From positions 1,609,001 through 1,673,000 of the forward strand of contig NZ_QUQO01000001.1 in assembly GCF_003399445.1 (NCBI RefSeq): a DNA stretch of 64,000 bases, read 5' to 3'. A program made the position numbers and the translations under genes. The notes below the pieces were generated by a model. It was given only the letters and a program-made list of their open reading frames with translations. It did no database searches and was not told the origin of the DNA. The DNA comes from Parvularcula marina (GTDB lineage Bacteria > Pseudomonadota > Alphaproteobacteria > Caulobacterales > Parvularculaceae). This document shows positions 24,701 through 33,697 of the stretch, in pieces; within the stretch, counting starts at the first letter, position 1; every line of letters starts with the position of its first letter.

Positions 24701-27700
24701 GATGTCTTCGTCACCGGCAATTCCGTCAGTGGCGGGGACTCATCAACCTCCAGCAGCCTCACCCTGAATTATGACGCTTTCGGCCTGATTTCACCGGGCG
24801 GCAGCTTCGGCTATGAACTTTCAACGGGCACGGAGATAAATCCAAATTCGATCGGGAATATCGCAACAGAACCGCCTGTTGCAAACGATGATCAAGCGAC
24901 CACTGACGAAGATGCGTCTGTCATCATCTCCGTCCTTGCCAATGACAGTGATGGCAATGGCGACATGCTCTCAATCTCGAATTTCTCACAAGGGATGAAT
25001 GGCACCGTCACGGACAATGGCGATGGCACACTGACATATCTGGGCAATCAGGATTTCTTCGGCGCGGACAGCTTCACCTATACGATCAGTGATGGCAATG
25101 GCGGCGCCGATACCGCCACGGTCAGCGTCACCATCAATGCAGTCAATGACGCACCCATTGCCAATGACGACAGCTTCTCCGTCGACGAAGACAATGTCCT
25201 GATGGGCAATGTGAAATTGAATGACGTCGATGTTGAGGACCATGCCATTTCCCTGCTGGCGGTCGATACTCAACATGGTGTGCTGGTCCTCAACCATGAT
25301 GGCAGCTTCACCTACACACCGGGTGCTGACTTTAACGGCACGGACAGCTTCACTTATGTCCTTCGCGACCCCGACTTCCCGGCCACACCGCAGGATGTCG
25401 CCGTCGTCACGATCACGGTTGATCCGGTCAATGGTGCGCCCATTGCTGGCGACGACATCATCACGGTCAGCGAAGACGCTGGTGTCATGACATCATTCAG
25501 CCAGACATTCGATAATAGTCAGCCCACGCTTGCTCTCAATGAAGTCATTGTTTCATCGGGCGTCTTTCCATCTAATGGTGGCAGCGGCGGCATTCTGGGC
25601 CTGGCTCATCTCTTCACATACGCTTTTAACTTCACCCCCACCGGGACGGTGAACACTAACGGAAACCTGCTCTCCATTTCTCAGAACACGGCGTTGTTCA
25701 GCCTGATTGGCACTATCTATGGCGGAAATGGCGTGACGACTTTCGGTGTACCGAATCTCGACAGCCGCCTGAGTACCGGTGATGATCCAAACACCCTCCT
25801 CGGCCTGCAATACGGCACGGACGACATAACCCTCACAAGTGCTAATCTGCCTGCAAGCCTCGGTGGCGAAGACCAGCCGTTCAGCAATGAACAGGACTCA
25901 CTGGTTGTCAAATACATGATCAATGTCGACGGTTTCTTCCCGTCAGAAAGCGGCGCATCACTTGACTCCATCGGCATGATCCATCGCTTTGCCGGGAATT
26001 TCGAGCCCAACGGGATGCTGGAGTGCGACGGACGCCTGCTAAGCATTGCTCAGTATTCGGCTCTATTTGCAGTTATCGGCACGACATATGGCGGTGATGG
26101 GCAAACAACTTTTGCCCTGCCCGACCTGCGTGGACGTACGATTGTCGGGGCAGGCAATGGGTTAAACCCTGGCGATGTCATCGGCGAGGATGATACGACC
26201 CTGACAGAAGACAACCTGCCGCTAAGTGTTGGTGGCAACAATGATCCGTTTACCAATCAGGGTCCGGCATTGGCGCTCAACATGCTTGTCGCACTGCAAG
26301 GATTATTCCCCTCTCAGAGTGGTGGTGGTGGCGGGCCTGATAGCAGCGTGGCCACCCTTGGACAGGTTGTCGCTTTTGCCGGTAATTTCATACCTGGCAA
26401 CTGGGCGCTTGCGAATGGAGCCATCCTGAACATCAGCCAAAATCCGGCTCTATTTGCGCTTCTCGGCACCACATATGGCGGCAACGGACAGACCAATTTT
26501 GCCCTGCCCGACCTGCAGGGGCGCTCAATCATCAATGCGAATTTCCAGGACCCTATCGGGACACAGAGCGGTGGCTCTCAGTATCAGCTCGATCCAAACT
26601 CTTTTGATGGCAGCCTGCTGATAAATGACAGTGATCCGGAAGGGGACGATATCTCGATAGTCGCAGTCGAGGGCGACGCCATGAATCTCGGCGTGGAAAT
26701 CACTTTGGCTTCCGGTGCGCTTCTCACAGTTCATGCCGATGGCTTCTATAGCTACAATCCGAATGGGCAGTTTGAATATCTGGATGCTGGTGAGACTGCG
26801 ACCGATACCTTCACCTACACGATCAGTGATCCAGACGGCGCGATGGACATTGCGACCGTCACTGTCATGATCAATGGCGTGAACGACGCGCCCATCGCCA
26901 ATAACGACAGCTTCTCCGTGGACGAAGACAATGTCCTGATGGGCAATGTCAAAGTTAATGATAGTGACCCCGAAGACCACGCCATTTCTCTGCTCGCCGT
27001 CGACACCCAACATGGCGTGCTGGTTCTCAACCATGATGGCAGCTTCACCTACACGCCGGGTACTGACTTTAATGGCACGGACAGCTTCACCTATGTCCTG
27101 CGCGACCCGGACTTCCCGACCACACCGCAGGACGTTGCGACCGTCACGATCACGATTGATCCAGTCGATGACGACCCTATCGCAGCGGACGACAGCGGCA
27201 TGGGGTTCACGACGGATGAGGATACGAGCTTCACGACCGGTAACGTGCTCGACAATGATAGCGACCCTGATGGGGGCATGCTGACGGTCGATTCCGCGGA
27301 TACAACCAGCGCAGCTGGCGCCGCGATCACCAACAATGCCGACGGGACGTTCGATTATGACCCGGGCAGCCTGTTTGACTATCTTGCCGTGAGCGAAACG
27401 GCAACGGACACTTTCTCCTACACCGTCACAGACGGTAGCGGCGGGTTCGATACGGCGACCGTGACGGTGACCATTACCGGGGTAAACGATGCCCCGATCC
27501 TGCCGGTTGCGCAGGGTTATAATCTGATGCTGCCGGAAGATGCCTTTAACGGATTCCTCGGGATCGGCCTGACCAACAGTCCGGATGTCACCGATGCAGA
27601 CCTATCAGATCTGGTCTCCGTGAATGTCACCTCGGTCAGCCAATCGGGGGATAAGGCCGGTGTACTGACAAATGAACAGCTCCTGCCTCTCCTCTTTATT

Positions 27701-30241
27701 CCGGGTAATCCGATTATCGGGGCGGGAAGCACGGAAGGCGAAATTGTTCTCAACTTTAGCGGAGAGGCTGGACTGTTCGACTTCCTGCAGGCCGGCGATC
27801 TGCTGGAGATCACCTACACCTTCACGGCCACTGACTCACAAGGCGCAACCGATACATCCTCTATCGACTTCCGTATCACCGGCGTGAACGACGCCCCGAT
27901 TGCGGCAGGCGACAGTGGCGCCGCCTTCACAACGGATGAGGACACAAGCTTCACGACAGGCAATGTCCTCGCAAACGACAGCGACCCTGACATGGGGGAT
28001 GTGCTGAATGTCAGTGACGCGACACCTCTCACCTTCCTGAGTGATGCGGGCGCCATGATCACCAATAATGGCGACGGCACCTTTGATTACGATCCGGGTG
28101 GGCTTTTCGACTATCTCGACGCCGGGGAGGCAACGACGGATAGCTTCTCCTATATCGTCAGTGACGGGAATGGCGGCTTTGAAGCGGCACAGGTCACCAT
28201 CACCATCAATGGGGTCAATGACGCGCCCATCGCCAATAATGACAGCTACATGGTGGACGAAGACAATGTCCTGATGGGCAATGTCAAAACCAATGACAGC
28301 GATCCGGAAGACCACGCCATCTCCCTGCTGGCGGTCGATACCCAGCATGGTGTGCTCGTCCTCAACCATGATGGAAGCTTCACCTACACACCGGGTGCTG
28401 ACTTTACCGGCACGGACAGCTTCACCTACGTCCTGCGCGACCCAGACTTCCCGACGACACCGCAAGATTTCGCTGTGGTTACGATCACGGTTGATCCTGT
28501 CAATGATGCTCCCGTCGCCATGGATGATGACGTCACCACCGATGAAGACGTGGCGATCATCATTTCTGTGCTTGCCAATGACAGCGATGTAGATGGTGAC
28601 ATGCTCTCCATCATGAGCTTCAGCCAGGGGGCAAACGGCACCGTCACCGACAACGGCGATGGCACGCTCACTTATCTGGGGAATGCGGATTTCAACGGGA
28701 CTGACAGTTTCACCTACACGATCAGCGACGGAAATGGCGGCACCTCTACGGCAACCGTCAATGTGACGGTTGATCCGGTCAATGACGATCCAGTTGCGAT
28801 GGATGATGATGTCACCACCGACGAGGATGTGGCGATAATCATCTCCGTCCTGTCTAACGACAGTGACGTCGACGGCGACATGCTCTCCATCTTGAGCTTC
28901 AGCCAGGGGGCAAACGGCACCGTCACCGACAATGGCGATGGTACGCTCACCTATCTAGGCAATCAGGATTATTTCGGGACGGACAGCTTTACCTACACCG
29001 TTAGCGACGGGAATGGCGGTACCGACACGGCAACTGTCACCGTGACCATCAATTCGGTCGAGGACGATCCGCTCGACCTGACCGGCACGCCTGGCCCCGA
29101 CACGCTCATGGGCGCCGACGGGAATGACACCCTCAATGGGCTCGGCCAGGATGATGTTCTTGATGGTGCTGCTGGCGATGATACGCTCTTCGGGGCTGCT
29201 GGCGATGACACACTCCTCGGCCAGAATGGTGAGGACACCCTCAATGGGGCGTATGGGGACGACTCCCTTGATGGCGGCAATGGCGCCGACAGCCTGCTAG
29301 GTGATCGCGGCGAAGATACACTTCTCGGCGGCGAAGGCGATGACACGGCCAAGGGTGGCCGCGATGATGACACCCTGCTTGGTGGTGGCGGCAATGACCT
29401 TCTCATCGGCAATAATGGCGTCGACATGCTCAATGGCGAAGACGGCGATGACGAGTTGCGCGGCGGCTACGGTAATGACGTCCTGCTCGGCGAGGATGGC
29501 GACGACCTTCTGAAAGGTGAAGACCTCGATGACTCGCTTGTGGGCGGCGATGGTCAGGACACGCTCGAAGGCGGCAATGATCGCGACACGCTGTATGGCG
29601 GCAATGACGATGACCTGCTGCTGGGCGGCAATGGCCGCGACATCCTCTACGGCGAGAATGGCGAGGACGTCCTTCGCGGTGGGTTCGGCAATGACGCACT
29701 TGACGGCGGCGAAGGCAATGACGCACTCGATGGCGGCGATGACAATGACACGCTTGATGGCGGGGCCGGCGTCGATACGCTCGAAGGCGGGGACGGCAGA
29801 GACCTGCTGATGGGCGGTGCTGATAACGATCTGCTGATGGGCGAAGGCGGCCGCGATACGCTGCTTGGCGGCGGTGGCGATGATGATCTGCGCGGCGGCA
29901 ATTCTGATGACATGCTCGAAGGCGGCGATGGCGAAGACATCCTCTCTGGCGGAATGGGGGATGACACACTAATCGGCGGCAGTGGTGATGACACCTTCAC
30001 CTTCTTCGGTAATGTCGAGAATGGTGATAATCTGCTGACGGACTTTGACACTGGCGCTGGGTCAGAAGATGTCATCCGCCTCGTCGGTTTCGGCGAAGCA
30101 TTCGACGAATTCGCCGATATCCTCGCTGCGGCCAGCCAGGTTGGCCTGAATACCGTCATTGACCTGGGCGGCGGCAATTCCATCATCCTGACGGATACGG
30201 TGGTCGCTGATCTGCATCAGGACGACTTCGTCTTCATCTGA
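21713..30241 (+). CDS. Giant Hcp-like/cadherin/tail-collar/RTX protein, 2842 aa
   Basis: An acidic, cysteine-poor, presumably secreted modular protein. Residue numbers count from the ATG at 21713, chosen for GGGGGAG upstream; an ATG at 21665 would add 16 residues. Order: a truncated Hcp-like start (1-65), and six Hcp-like domains (102-221, 259-383, 421-547, 583-707, 744-868, 904-1028), each opening with YYL-x-IDG and closing with S-L-S-F-x-Y-x-x-I/F-G. Then come cadherin/VCBS-like units from about 1054. Three phage-collar-like modules (about 1261-1630) sit inside the third unit, and seven more units run to 2452. 34 RTX nonapeptides (2458-2763) and a C-terminal 79 residues of the kind found after RTX blocks end it. 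There is no N-terminal signal peptide, which with RTX repeats suggests type I secretion; no exporter genes are in the window. Function unknown: adhesin, surface layer or contractile-tail mimic are options. Confidence 0.85.
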   Translation: MDYFLTIDGVNDGTDGFEPFALFEHGMSRSEALLFSGYQGFGPVRIESAPADISVNSFSSRQAIETGLNTPGGNEQIALNADNLLLPAAAQSLSSISGIAKTYLFIDGLNGGSTDIGFEGAFEINSVQLGAGLSVSNGTPGAPSFSELNVTLEGMSADLLSAIAAGAGIESIQVLAVDGSGDTLYDLRLGDVFVTGNSVSSGGGTPNTSLSFFYEKIGLTLGDKSFGFNVASNMSIEADAIAEPVPAVENGLEDGAAVQYYLTIDGYNGGVSDKGFKGAFEIDSFQFGAGVGVSVGGGAPMLSLPSFSELTVSLQGFAPGLFAELIASQRLGAVQIEGVDVNGDVIYDLRLTDVFLGSQSVSAGGATPASSLSFNYQKIGLITESGDFGYDLPSGTEINAQNLAQASADPMLDLETQSADNYYLIIDSGANGAAGKGYFEIELGSVQFGAGVGISGNNKSAPSFSEVTVTFNGIAANLFDFIGAGNSIGPVRIVGTDNSSANGSKGAVIYELRLDDAYVTGNSISGGAGSALSTSLSLASERIGFITDPSSFGYDIATQTSADPENLPVAMANQGGFGTAAIEQYYLVIDGLDGGVTSKGFEGAFEINSLQFGAGAPLQFMAATPMQGMPSFSEITVSLDGISPTLFTLLATGADLGAVSIKGVSAGSVVTEIRLADALLSGNSVSAGGSDFSSSLSFAYDQIGIITPNGNAGYDLSAGTLINALNMDEAVGGNGSDHENGAVEQYYLLIDGLNGGSTDKGFSGWFEIDSLQFGAGLSIQNGSPQNAAFFSEISVSLDGISPELLDELASGNGLSAVWIAGINANGEVIYDLRLGDVDITGNSISGGNGFSVSSSLSFAYSRIGLITTESEFGFNLISNTVIDPDTIASPAASAIDGLAENAVTQYFLTIDGFDGGSSGKGGADQTYLLDSIQFGAGVAVQQGGPKGNPSFSEITIMLDDITPELFEVLANGDILPFVRITGQDSKGSTVVDLRLGDVFVTGNSVSGGDSSTSSSLTLNYDAFGLISPGGSFGYELSTGTEINPNSIGNIATEPPVANDDQATTDEDASVIISVLANDSDGNGDMLSISNFSQGMNGTVTDNGDGTLTYLGNQDFFGADSFTYTISDGNGGADTATVSVTINAVNDAPIANDDSFSVDEDNVLMGNVKLNDVDVEDHAISLLAVDTQHGVLVLNHDGSFTYTPGADFNGTDSFTYVLRDPDFPATPQDVAVVTITVDPVNGAPIAGDDIITVSEDAGVMTSFSQTFDNSQPTLALNEVIVSSGVFPSNGGSGGILGLAHLFTYAFNFTPTGTVNTNGNLLSISQNTALFSLIGTIYGGNGVTTFGVPNLDSRLSTGDDPNTLLGLQYGTDDITLTSANLPASLGGEDQPFSNEQDSLVVKYMINVDGFFPSESGASLDSIGMIHRFAGNFEPNGMLECDGRLLSIAQYSALFAVIGTTYGGDGQTTFALPDLRGRTIVGAGNGLNPGDVIGEDDTTLTEDNLPLSVGGNNDPFTNQGPALALNMLVALQGLFPSQSGGGGGPDSSVATLGQVVAFAGNFIPGNWALANGAILNISQNPALFALLGTTYGGNGQTNFALPDLQGRSIINANFQDPIGTQSGGSQYQLDPNSFDGSLLINDSDPEGDDISIVAVEGDAMNLGVEITLASGALLTVHADGFYSYNPNGQFEYLDAGETATDTFTYTISDPDGAMDIATVTVMINGVNDAPIANNDSFSVDEDNVLMGNVKVNDSDPEDHAISLLAVDTQHGVLVLNHDGSFTYTPGTDFNGTDSFTYVLRDPDFPTTPQDVATVTITIDPVDDDPIAADDSGMGFTTDEDTSFTTGNVLDNDSDPDGGMLTVDSADTTSAAGAAITNNADGTFDYDPGSLFDYLAVSETATDTFSYTVTDGSGGFDTATVTVTITGVNDAPILPVAQGYNLMLPEDAFNGFLGIGLTNSPDVTDADLSDLVSVNVTSVSQSGDKAGVLTNEQLLPLLFIPGNPIIGAGSTEGEIVLNFSGEAGLFDFLQAGDLLEITYTFTATDSQGATDTSSIDFRITGVNDAPIAAGDSGAAFTTDEDTSFTTGNVLANDSDPDMGDVLNVSDATPLTFLSDAGAMITNNGDGTFDYDPGGLFDYLDAGEATTDSFSYIVSDGNGGFEAAQVTITINGVNDAPIANNDSYMVDEDNVLMGNVKTNDSDPEDHAISLLAVDTQHGVLVLNHDGSFTYTPGADFTGTDSFTYVLRDPDFPTTPQDFAVVTITVDPVNDAPVAMDDDVTTDEDVAIIISVLANDSDVDGDMLSIMSFSQGANGTVTDNGDGTLTYLGNADFNGTDSFTYTISDGNGGTSTATVNVTVDPVNDDPVAMDDDVTTDEDVAIIISVLSNDSDVDGDMLSILSFSQGANGTVTDNGDGTLTYLGNQDYFGTDSFTYTVSDGNGGTDTATVTVTINSVEDDPLDLTGTPGPDTLMGADGNDTLNGLGQDDVLDGAAGDDTLFGAAGDDTLLGQNGEDTLNGAYGDDSLDGGNGADSLLGDRGEDTLLGGEGDDTAKGGRDDDTLLGGGGNDLLIGNNGVDMLNGEDGDDELRGGYGNDVLLGEDGDDLLKGEDLDDSLVGGDGQDTLEGGNDRDTLYGGNDDDLLLGGNGRDILYGENGEDVLRGGFGNDALDGGEGNDALDGGDDNDTLDGGAGVDTLEGGDGRDLLMGGADNDLLMGEGGRDTLLGGGGDDDLRGGNSDDMLEGGDGEDILSGGMGDDTLIGGSGDDTFTFFGNVENGDNLLTDFDTGAGSEDVIRLVGFGEAFDEFADILAAASQVGLNTVIDLGGGNSIILTDTVVADLHQDDFVFI
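22016..24794 (+). repeat. Six tandem Hcp-like domain repeats
   Basis: Six coding repeats with a period of about 470-490 bp. Shared features in each: YxLxIDGxNGG at the start, a FEIxSxQFGAG strand, PSFSE(I/L)xV in the middle, VxYDLRLxDV, a serine-glycine turn (GNSVSxGG), then SLSFxYxxIG and GxFGYDL. This is the strand order and signature of the type VI secretion Hcp family. Units differ at many positions, so they are old duplications. Confidence 0.75.
25489..26612 (+). repeat. Three phage tail-collar-like modules
   Basis: Three coding repeats with a period of about 380 bp. Each has a glycine-proline-rich lead, an NG-x-LLSI/LNIS strand and the collar core ALFxxxGTxYGGxGxTxFxxPxLxxR (residues about 1327-1353, 1451-1480, 1580-1608). 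The same core is found in phage short tail fibres and in microcystin-dependent-protein-like proteins. Confidence 0.75.
29084..30001 (+). repeat. 34 RTX calcium-binding nonapeptide repeats
   Basis: 918 bp encode 34 uninterrupted units of nine residues on the pattern GGxGxDxLx. Each pair of turns should bind calcium and fold outside the cell. The DNA is repetitive and GC-rich, producing many spurious antisense reading frames. Confidence 0.93.
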
Positions 30242-30352
30242 TGATAGGCGGCGTCTCGGCATAAAAGACGAGCGCACCGGCTCACCTAACGTGTCGTTGT
30301 GGCGACCGCGCAGTCCGGCCGAAGCGATACTCTGTGAGCGATGTAATCGTCG

Positions 30353-31045
30353 TTAGAGTTCGGTCCGCATGTGATAGCCTGGGCGGTAACACAGCTTCGT
30401 CGTCGTGATGTAGAGGTCGCGAAGCCAAGTCGTGCGTTCGACAGTGAAGAGCGGCGCACCTAATGACGTCGCAAGCGCTTGCGCTTCGATCTGTCCGGCT
30501 GCCATCGCCGAAAATCGAACATCGCCGCTCGAATAGGGAACTTCTCTGACGAGCCACTCGTTTGCGCTGATAATGTCGAAGGGAGCATCGACAACGCCCG
30601 GCGCCGCCTTGATGTTCACCCATCGGTCTTCAAACGCATAGGGCTGGCCGTCACTCAGATGCACGGTGTGAAGGCGAAGAACGCGCGCGCCTGTCGCAAG
30701 TCGCAGGCGAGACTGAATGAAGCCCGGCGCCTTTAGCGTTTCACGGAAGGCGACTCGTGAGCTGTAGGCTCCACCAGCGGCTTCGATCTCGTGACGAAGG
30801 ATAGGTATACGAAACTTTGCCTGCCGCGACGGAATCTCTCTTACGCGTGTGCCCGCTCGCCGCTTGCGCTCGATCAGGCCATCTTCGGCGAGTTTCTGAA
30901 GGGCGCGATTCACAGTCGTGCGAGAGCAGCCATATTCCTCGGCAAGATCGGTTTCACCGGGCATCATCGCGCCGGGCGCCCATTCGCCATCGGTAATACG
31001 ACCACGAATGGCTTCACGAATCGAGATGTGATTACGCTCGTTCAA
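30353..31045 (-). CDS. hutC: HutC, GntR/UTRA-type histidine-utilisation repressor
   Basis: A 230-residue GntR-family repressor of the HutC subfamily. The N-terminal winged helix is visible (IREAIRGRITDGEWAPGAMMPGETDLAEEYGCSRTTVNRALQKLAEDGLIERKRRAGTRV), followed by a UTRA ligand-binding domain (VLRLHTVHLSDGQPYAFEDRWVN, then WLVREVPYS). HutC proteins sense urocanate and repress hut genes. Its ATG overlaps the hutF stop by 4 bp, so it is the second gene of the leftward operon. The perfect palindrome at 32423-32444 is its probable operator. Confidence 0.93.
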   Translation of the reverse strand: MNERNHISIREAIRGRITDGEWAPGAMMPGETDLAEEYGCSRTTVNRALQKLAEDGLIERKRRAGTRVREIPSRQAKFRIPILRHEIEAAGGAYSSRVAFRETLKAPGFIQSRLRLATGARVLRLHTVHLSDGQPYAFEDRWVNIKAAPGVVDAPFDIISANEWLVREVPYSSGDVRFSAMAAGQIEAQALATSLGAPLFTVERTTWLRDLYITTTKLCYRPGYHMRTEL

Positions 31046-32406
31046 AGATCGGCTCTCAGCTCAGCCATGACCGCGTCAAACCGGGCACGGATTACGTCAC
31101 GCCGGATATGTTCACCCTGCCTGACGGCATGACGACCTGCGGACCAGACGTCACTGACGGCGCTATCGTCTCCCGCGAATATCCAGGCGTCGAGGAGATG
31201 ATCATCTTCCATGCCCGCAAGGTAGGGCTTCGCGCCGTCGAGCGCGACGAGATCGGCAAGTGCGCCGGGCGCGATCCGACCCGAATCGCGTCCCAGCGCC
31301 TGCGCGCCGCCGGCTGTCACATGATCATAGAGGAAACGCCCGCAGGAGCGTGCATCGGCAAGCACGGCCCGGCGCCGCAACGTTAGCCGCTGCGAATATT
31401 CAAGCAGGCGCAGCTCTTCGGTGAGGGAGATACGGACATTGGAGTCGGAGCCGACCGCCATTCGTCCGCCTGCGTCAATAAAGGCGGCGGCAGGAAATAC
31501 GCCGTCACCGAGATTGGCTTCAGTGATGGGGCAAAGCCCCGCCACGCTCTTTGACACCGCTGCATCACGGGTTTCGTCCGGGCTCATATGTGTTGCGTGG
31601 ATGAGGCACCAGTTCTCGGCAATCTCGGCATGATCGAGAAGCCAGCGCACTGGTGTCGAGCCGAGCGCGGCCTTGACCTCATCCACTTCTGCGGTCTGCT
31701 CGGCGATATGGATATGAACGGGGGCATCTTTTGCGAGATCCGCCGCAAGGGCGAGCCCCTCTTGGGTCACCGCGCGCAGGGAATGCGGCGCAACACCAAG
31801 ACGAAAGTCATCTGCAAACAGATTTATCTTAGAATGGATCGACTCGTGGAGACGTTCAAATCGCTCAAGATCGCAGCCGAATCTCAACTGTCCGTCCTTG
31901 AGCGCGCGATCATCGAGACCACCGCGCATATAGAGCACCGGAAGGTGTGTACAGCCGATCCCCGTTTCATCCGCCGCATTCAGAATGCGACCCGACATCT
32001 CCGCCGGGTCATCGTAAGCCTCTCCCCCATTCTGATGGTGGAGGTAGTGAAATTCTCCGACAGCGGCGTAACCGGCCTCGAGCATTTCGACCTGAACCTG
32101 CGCGGCGATGGCTTCCACATGTTCCGGCGTCAACCGTTCGACAAAGCGATACATCAGCTCACGCCATGTCCAGAAATTATCCGTACCCGCTTTGCCGCGA
32201 AACTCCGTCAACCCTGCCAGAGCGCGCTGAAAACTGTGGGAGTGCACATTCCCCGGCGCCGGGAGCAGGATGTCCACGCGCGTGGCGTCCGGCAAATCCC
32301 CGTCGCCGATGGCGGTGATGCTGCCGTCTTCGCCGATGGTCACATGTGCATCGCGGCGCCAGCCTGCCGTCGTCAGCATCTGCTTTGCGAAAATCGCCCG
32401 TCGCAA
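31042..32406 (-). CDS. hutF: HutF, formimidoylglutamate deiminase
   Basis: A 454-residue amidohydrolase-superfamily enzyme that converts N-formimidoyl-L-glutamate to N-formyl-L-glutamate and ammonia. The metal site [11 protein letters not shown] lies near residue 56, with later ligands in [15 protein letters not shown] and the aspartate in [10 protein letters not shown] place the start at a TTG (32406) with AGAGGG nine bases upstream because this gives the family's normal length and N-terminus ([15 protein letters not shown]). Longer in-frame extensions run through the operator and into divergent hutI. It pairs with HutG in the five-step hut route. Confidence 0.9.
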   Translation of the reverse strand: MRRAIFAKQMLTTAGWRRDAHVTIGEDGSITAIGDGDLPDATRVDILLPAPGNVHSHSFQRALAGLTEFRGKAGTDNFWTWRELMYRFVERLTPEHVEAIAAQVQVEMLEAGYAAVGEFHYLHHQNGGEAYDDPAEMSGRILNAADETGIGCTHLPVLYMRGGLDDRALKDGQLRFGCDLERFERLHESIHSKINLFADDFRLGVAPHSLRAVTQEGLALAADLAKDAPVHIHIAEQTAEVDEVKAALGSTPVRWLLDHAEIAENWCLIHATHMSPDETRDAAVSKSVAGLCPITEANLGDGVFPAAAFIDAGGRMAVGSDSNVRISLTEELRLLEYSQRLTLRRRAVLADARSCGRFLYDHVTAGGAQALGRDSGRIAPGALADLVALDGAKPYLAGMEDDHLLDAWIFAGDDSAVSDVWSAGRHAVRQGEHIRRDVIRARFDAVMAELRADL

Positions 32407-32422
32407 TGGCTTGCACCCTCTG

Positions 32423-32444
32423 CTAATATGTGTACACATATTAG
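32423..32444. promoter_or_regulatory. Perfect 22-bp palindrome, probable HutC operator
   Basis: The half-site CTAATATGTGT is followed immediately by its exact complement, with no mismatch. It lies 17 bp from the hutF start and 42 bp from the hutI start, so one site could repress both arms. HutC sites in Pseudomonas have a similar AT-rich TGTATGTACATACA-type core, but the identity with this one is inference. Confidence 0.75.
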
Positions 32445-32485
32445 ACCATAACGCAGATATTTCAAGCATCGCGGAACACCAACAT

Positions 32486-33697
32486 ATGCCCGCACGGCTC
32501 CTGACCCAATGCAGACTGGCGACTATGACGCCGGGCGGGGCACCATACGGCCTGGTGGAAGATGCGGCGATCGCGATTGATAACGGACGTATCGCCTGGG
32601 CGGGCGCATCACCCGAATTACCCTCGCAGTATACAGAACTTCCAGAAGAGCTGCTGGGCGGACGTCTCGTCACCCCAGCGCTGATCGACTGTCATACCCA
32701 TCTCGTCCATGGCGGCGACCGTGCGCGGGAATTCGAGATGCGCCTCAACGGGGTGAGCTATGAAGAGATCGCCCGCGCTGGCGGCGGCATAAACTCCACG
32801 GTCGTCTCGACGCGCGCGGCAAGCGAGCAGGAACTGATCGATACGGCGCTCATCCGCCTCGACAGCCTGATTGCGGATGGTGTCGCCGTCGTTGAAATAA
32901 AATCAGGCTACGGCCTTACCGTGGACGATGAACTCCGCATGCTGCGTGTCGCACGGCGGCTCGGCGAGTTGCGGCCTGTCAAGGTCGTCACGACCTGGCT
33001 TGCTGCGCATGCCATGCCGAGAGATTTCAACGGTGACGCTGACCAATATATCAACGACGTTGTGATCGCCGGGCTGGAACGAGCGGCAGCAGAGGGCCTT
33101 GTCGATGCCGTCGACGGCTATTGTGAGAATATCGCCTTTTCGCCTGCACAGATCGAACGGGTCTTTCAGAAAGCGCGCGAGCTCGGCCTGCCAGTAAAAC
33201 TTCACGCCGAGCAGCTTTCCGACCAGAAGGGCGCGGTGCTTGCCGCCCGCTATGGCGCGCTTTCGGCCGATCATCTTGAACATCTTGCGCCCGAGGATGC
33301 AGGCGCGCTAGCCGCTGCGGGCTCTGTCGCGGTCCTGCTTCCCGGCGCTTTTTACGCGCTGCGCGAGACGAAGCTGCCGCCGATTGAGGCACTGCGCAGC
33401 GCCGGCGTTCCGATGGCCGTGGCAACCGACTGCAATCCCGGCACTTCGCCTTTGTCATCCCTCCTCGTTACCATGAACATGGCCTGCGTGCTCTTCCGTC
33501 TGACCCCAGAAGAAGCGCTTGCAGGGGCGACCAGCGCCGCCGCCAAGGCGCTCGGACTTTCAGGTGAGTACGGAACTATCGAGCCCGATACCCGAGCGGA
33601 GCTTGCAGTCTGGAACGTCAAACACCCGGCGGAGCTGAGCTATCGTATCGGGCGCTCCCCCCTTGAACGGCGGATCTCAGCCATGGAGACAGCATGA
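32486..33697 (+). CDS. hutI: HutI, imidazolonepropionase
   Basis: A 403-residue amidohydrolase that opens the imidazolone ring to formimidoylglutamate. The metal motif [11 protein letters not shown] is present, followed by [21 protein letters not shown]. Later ligands lie in [17 protein letters not shown] and [12 protein letters not shown]. The ATG at 32486 gives the family's usual length; a longer in-frame reading through the operator is rejected. The stop overlaps hutH (ATGA), beginning a run of four overlapping genes. Confidence 0.95.
   Translation: MPARLLTQCRLATMTPGGAPYGLVEDAAIAIDNGRIAWAGASPELPSQYTELPEELLGGRLVTPALIDCHTHLVHGGDRAREFEMRLNGVSYEEIARAGGGINSTVVSTRAASEQELIDTALIRLDSLIADGVAVVEIKSGYGLTVDDELRMLRVARRLGELRPVKVVTTWLAAHAMPRDFNGDADQYINDVVIAGLERAAAEGLVDAVDGYCENIAFSPAQIERVFQKARELGLPVKLHAEQLSDQKGAVLAARYGALSADHLEHLAPEDAGALAAAGSVAVLLPGAFYALRETKLPPIEALRSAGVPMAVATDCNPGTSPLSSLLVTMNMACVLFRLTPEEALAGATSAAAKALGLSGEYGTIEPDTRAELAVWNVKHPAELSYRIGRSPLERRISAMETA

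Noticed and set aside
25489-26612. Phage tail-collar-like sequence as a sign of a prophage
   Set aside because: It is within one long open frame next to cadherin and Hcp-like parts; no capsid, terminase, integrase or lysis genes are near.
29430-29969. Minus-strand open frames across the RTX block
   Set aside because: They are shadows of the repetitive GC-rich RTX coding sequence and translate to histidine-arginine or serine-proline runs.
29084-30001. Short regular DNA repeats that could suggest a CRISPR array
   Set aside because: The period is 27 bp, in frame with nonapeptides, with no conserved direct repeat/spacer structure and no cas genes.
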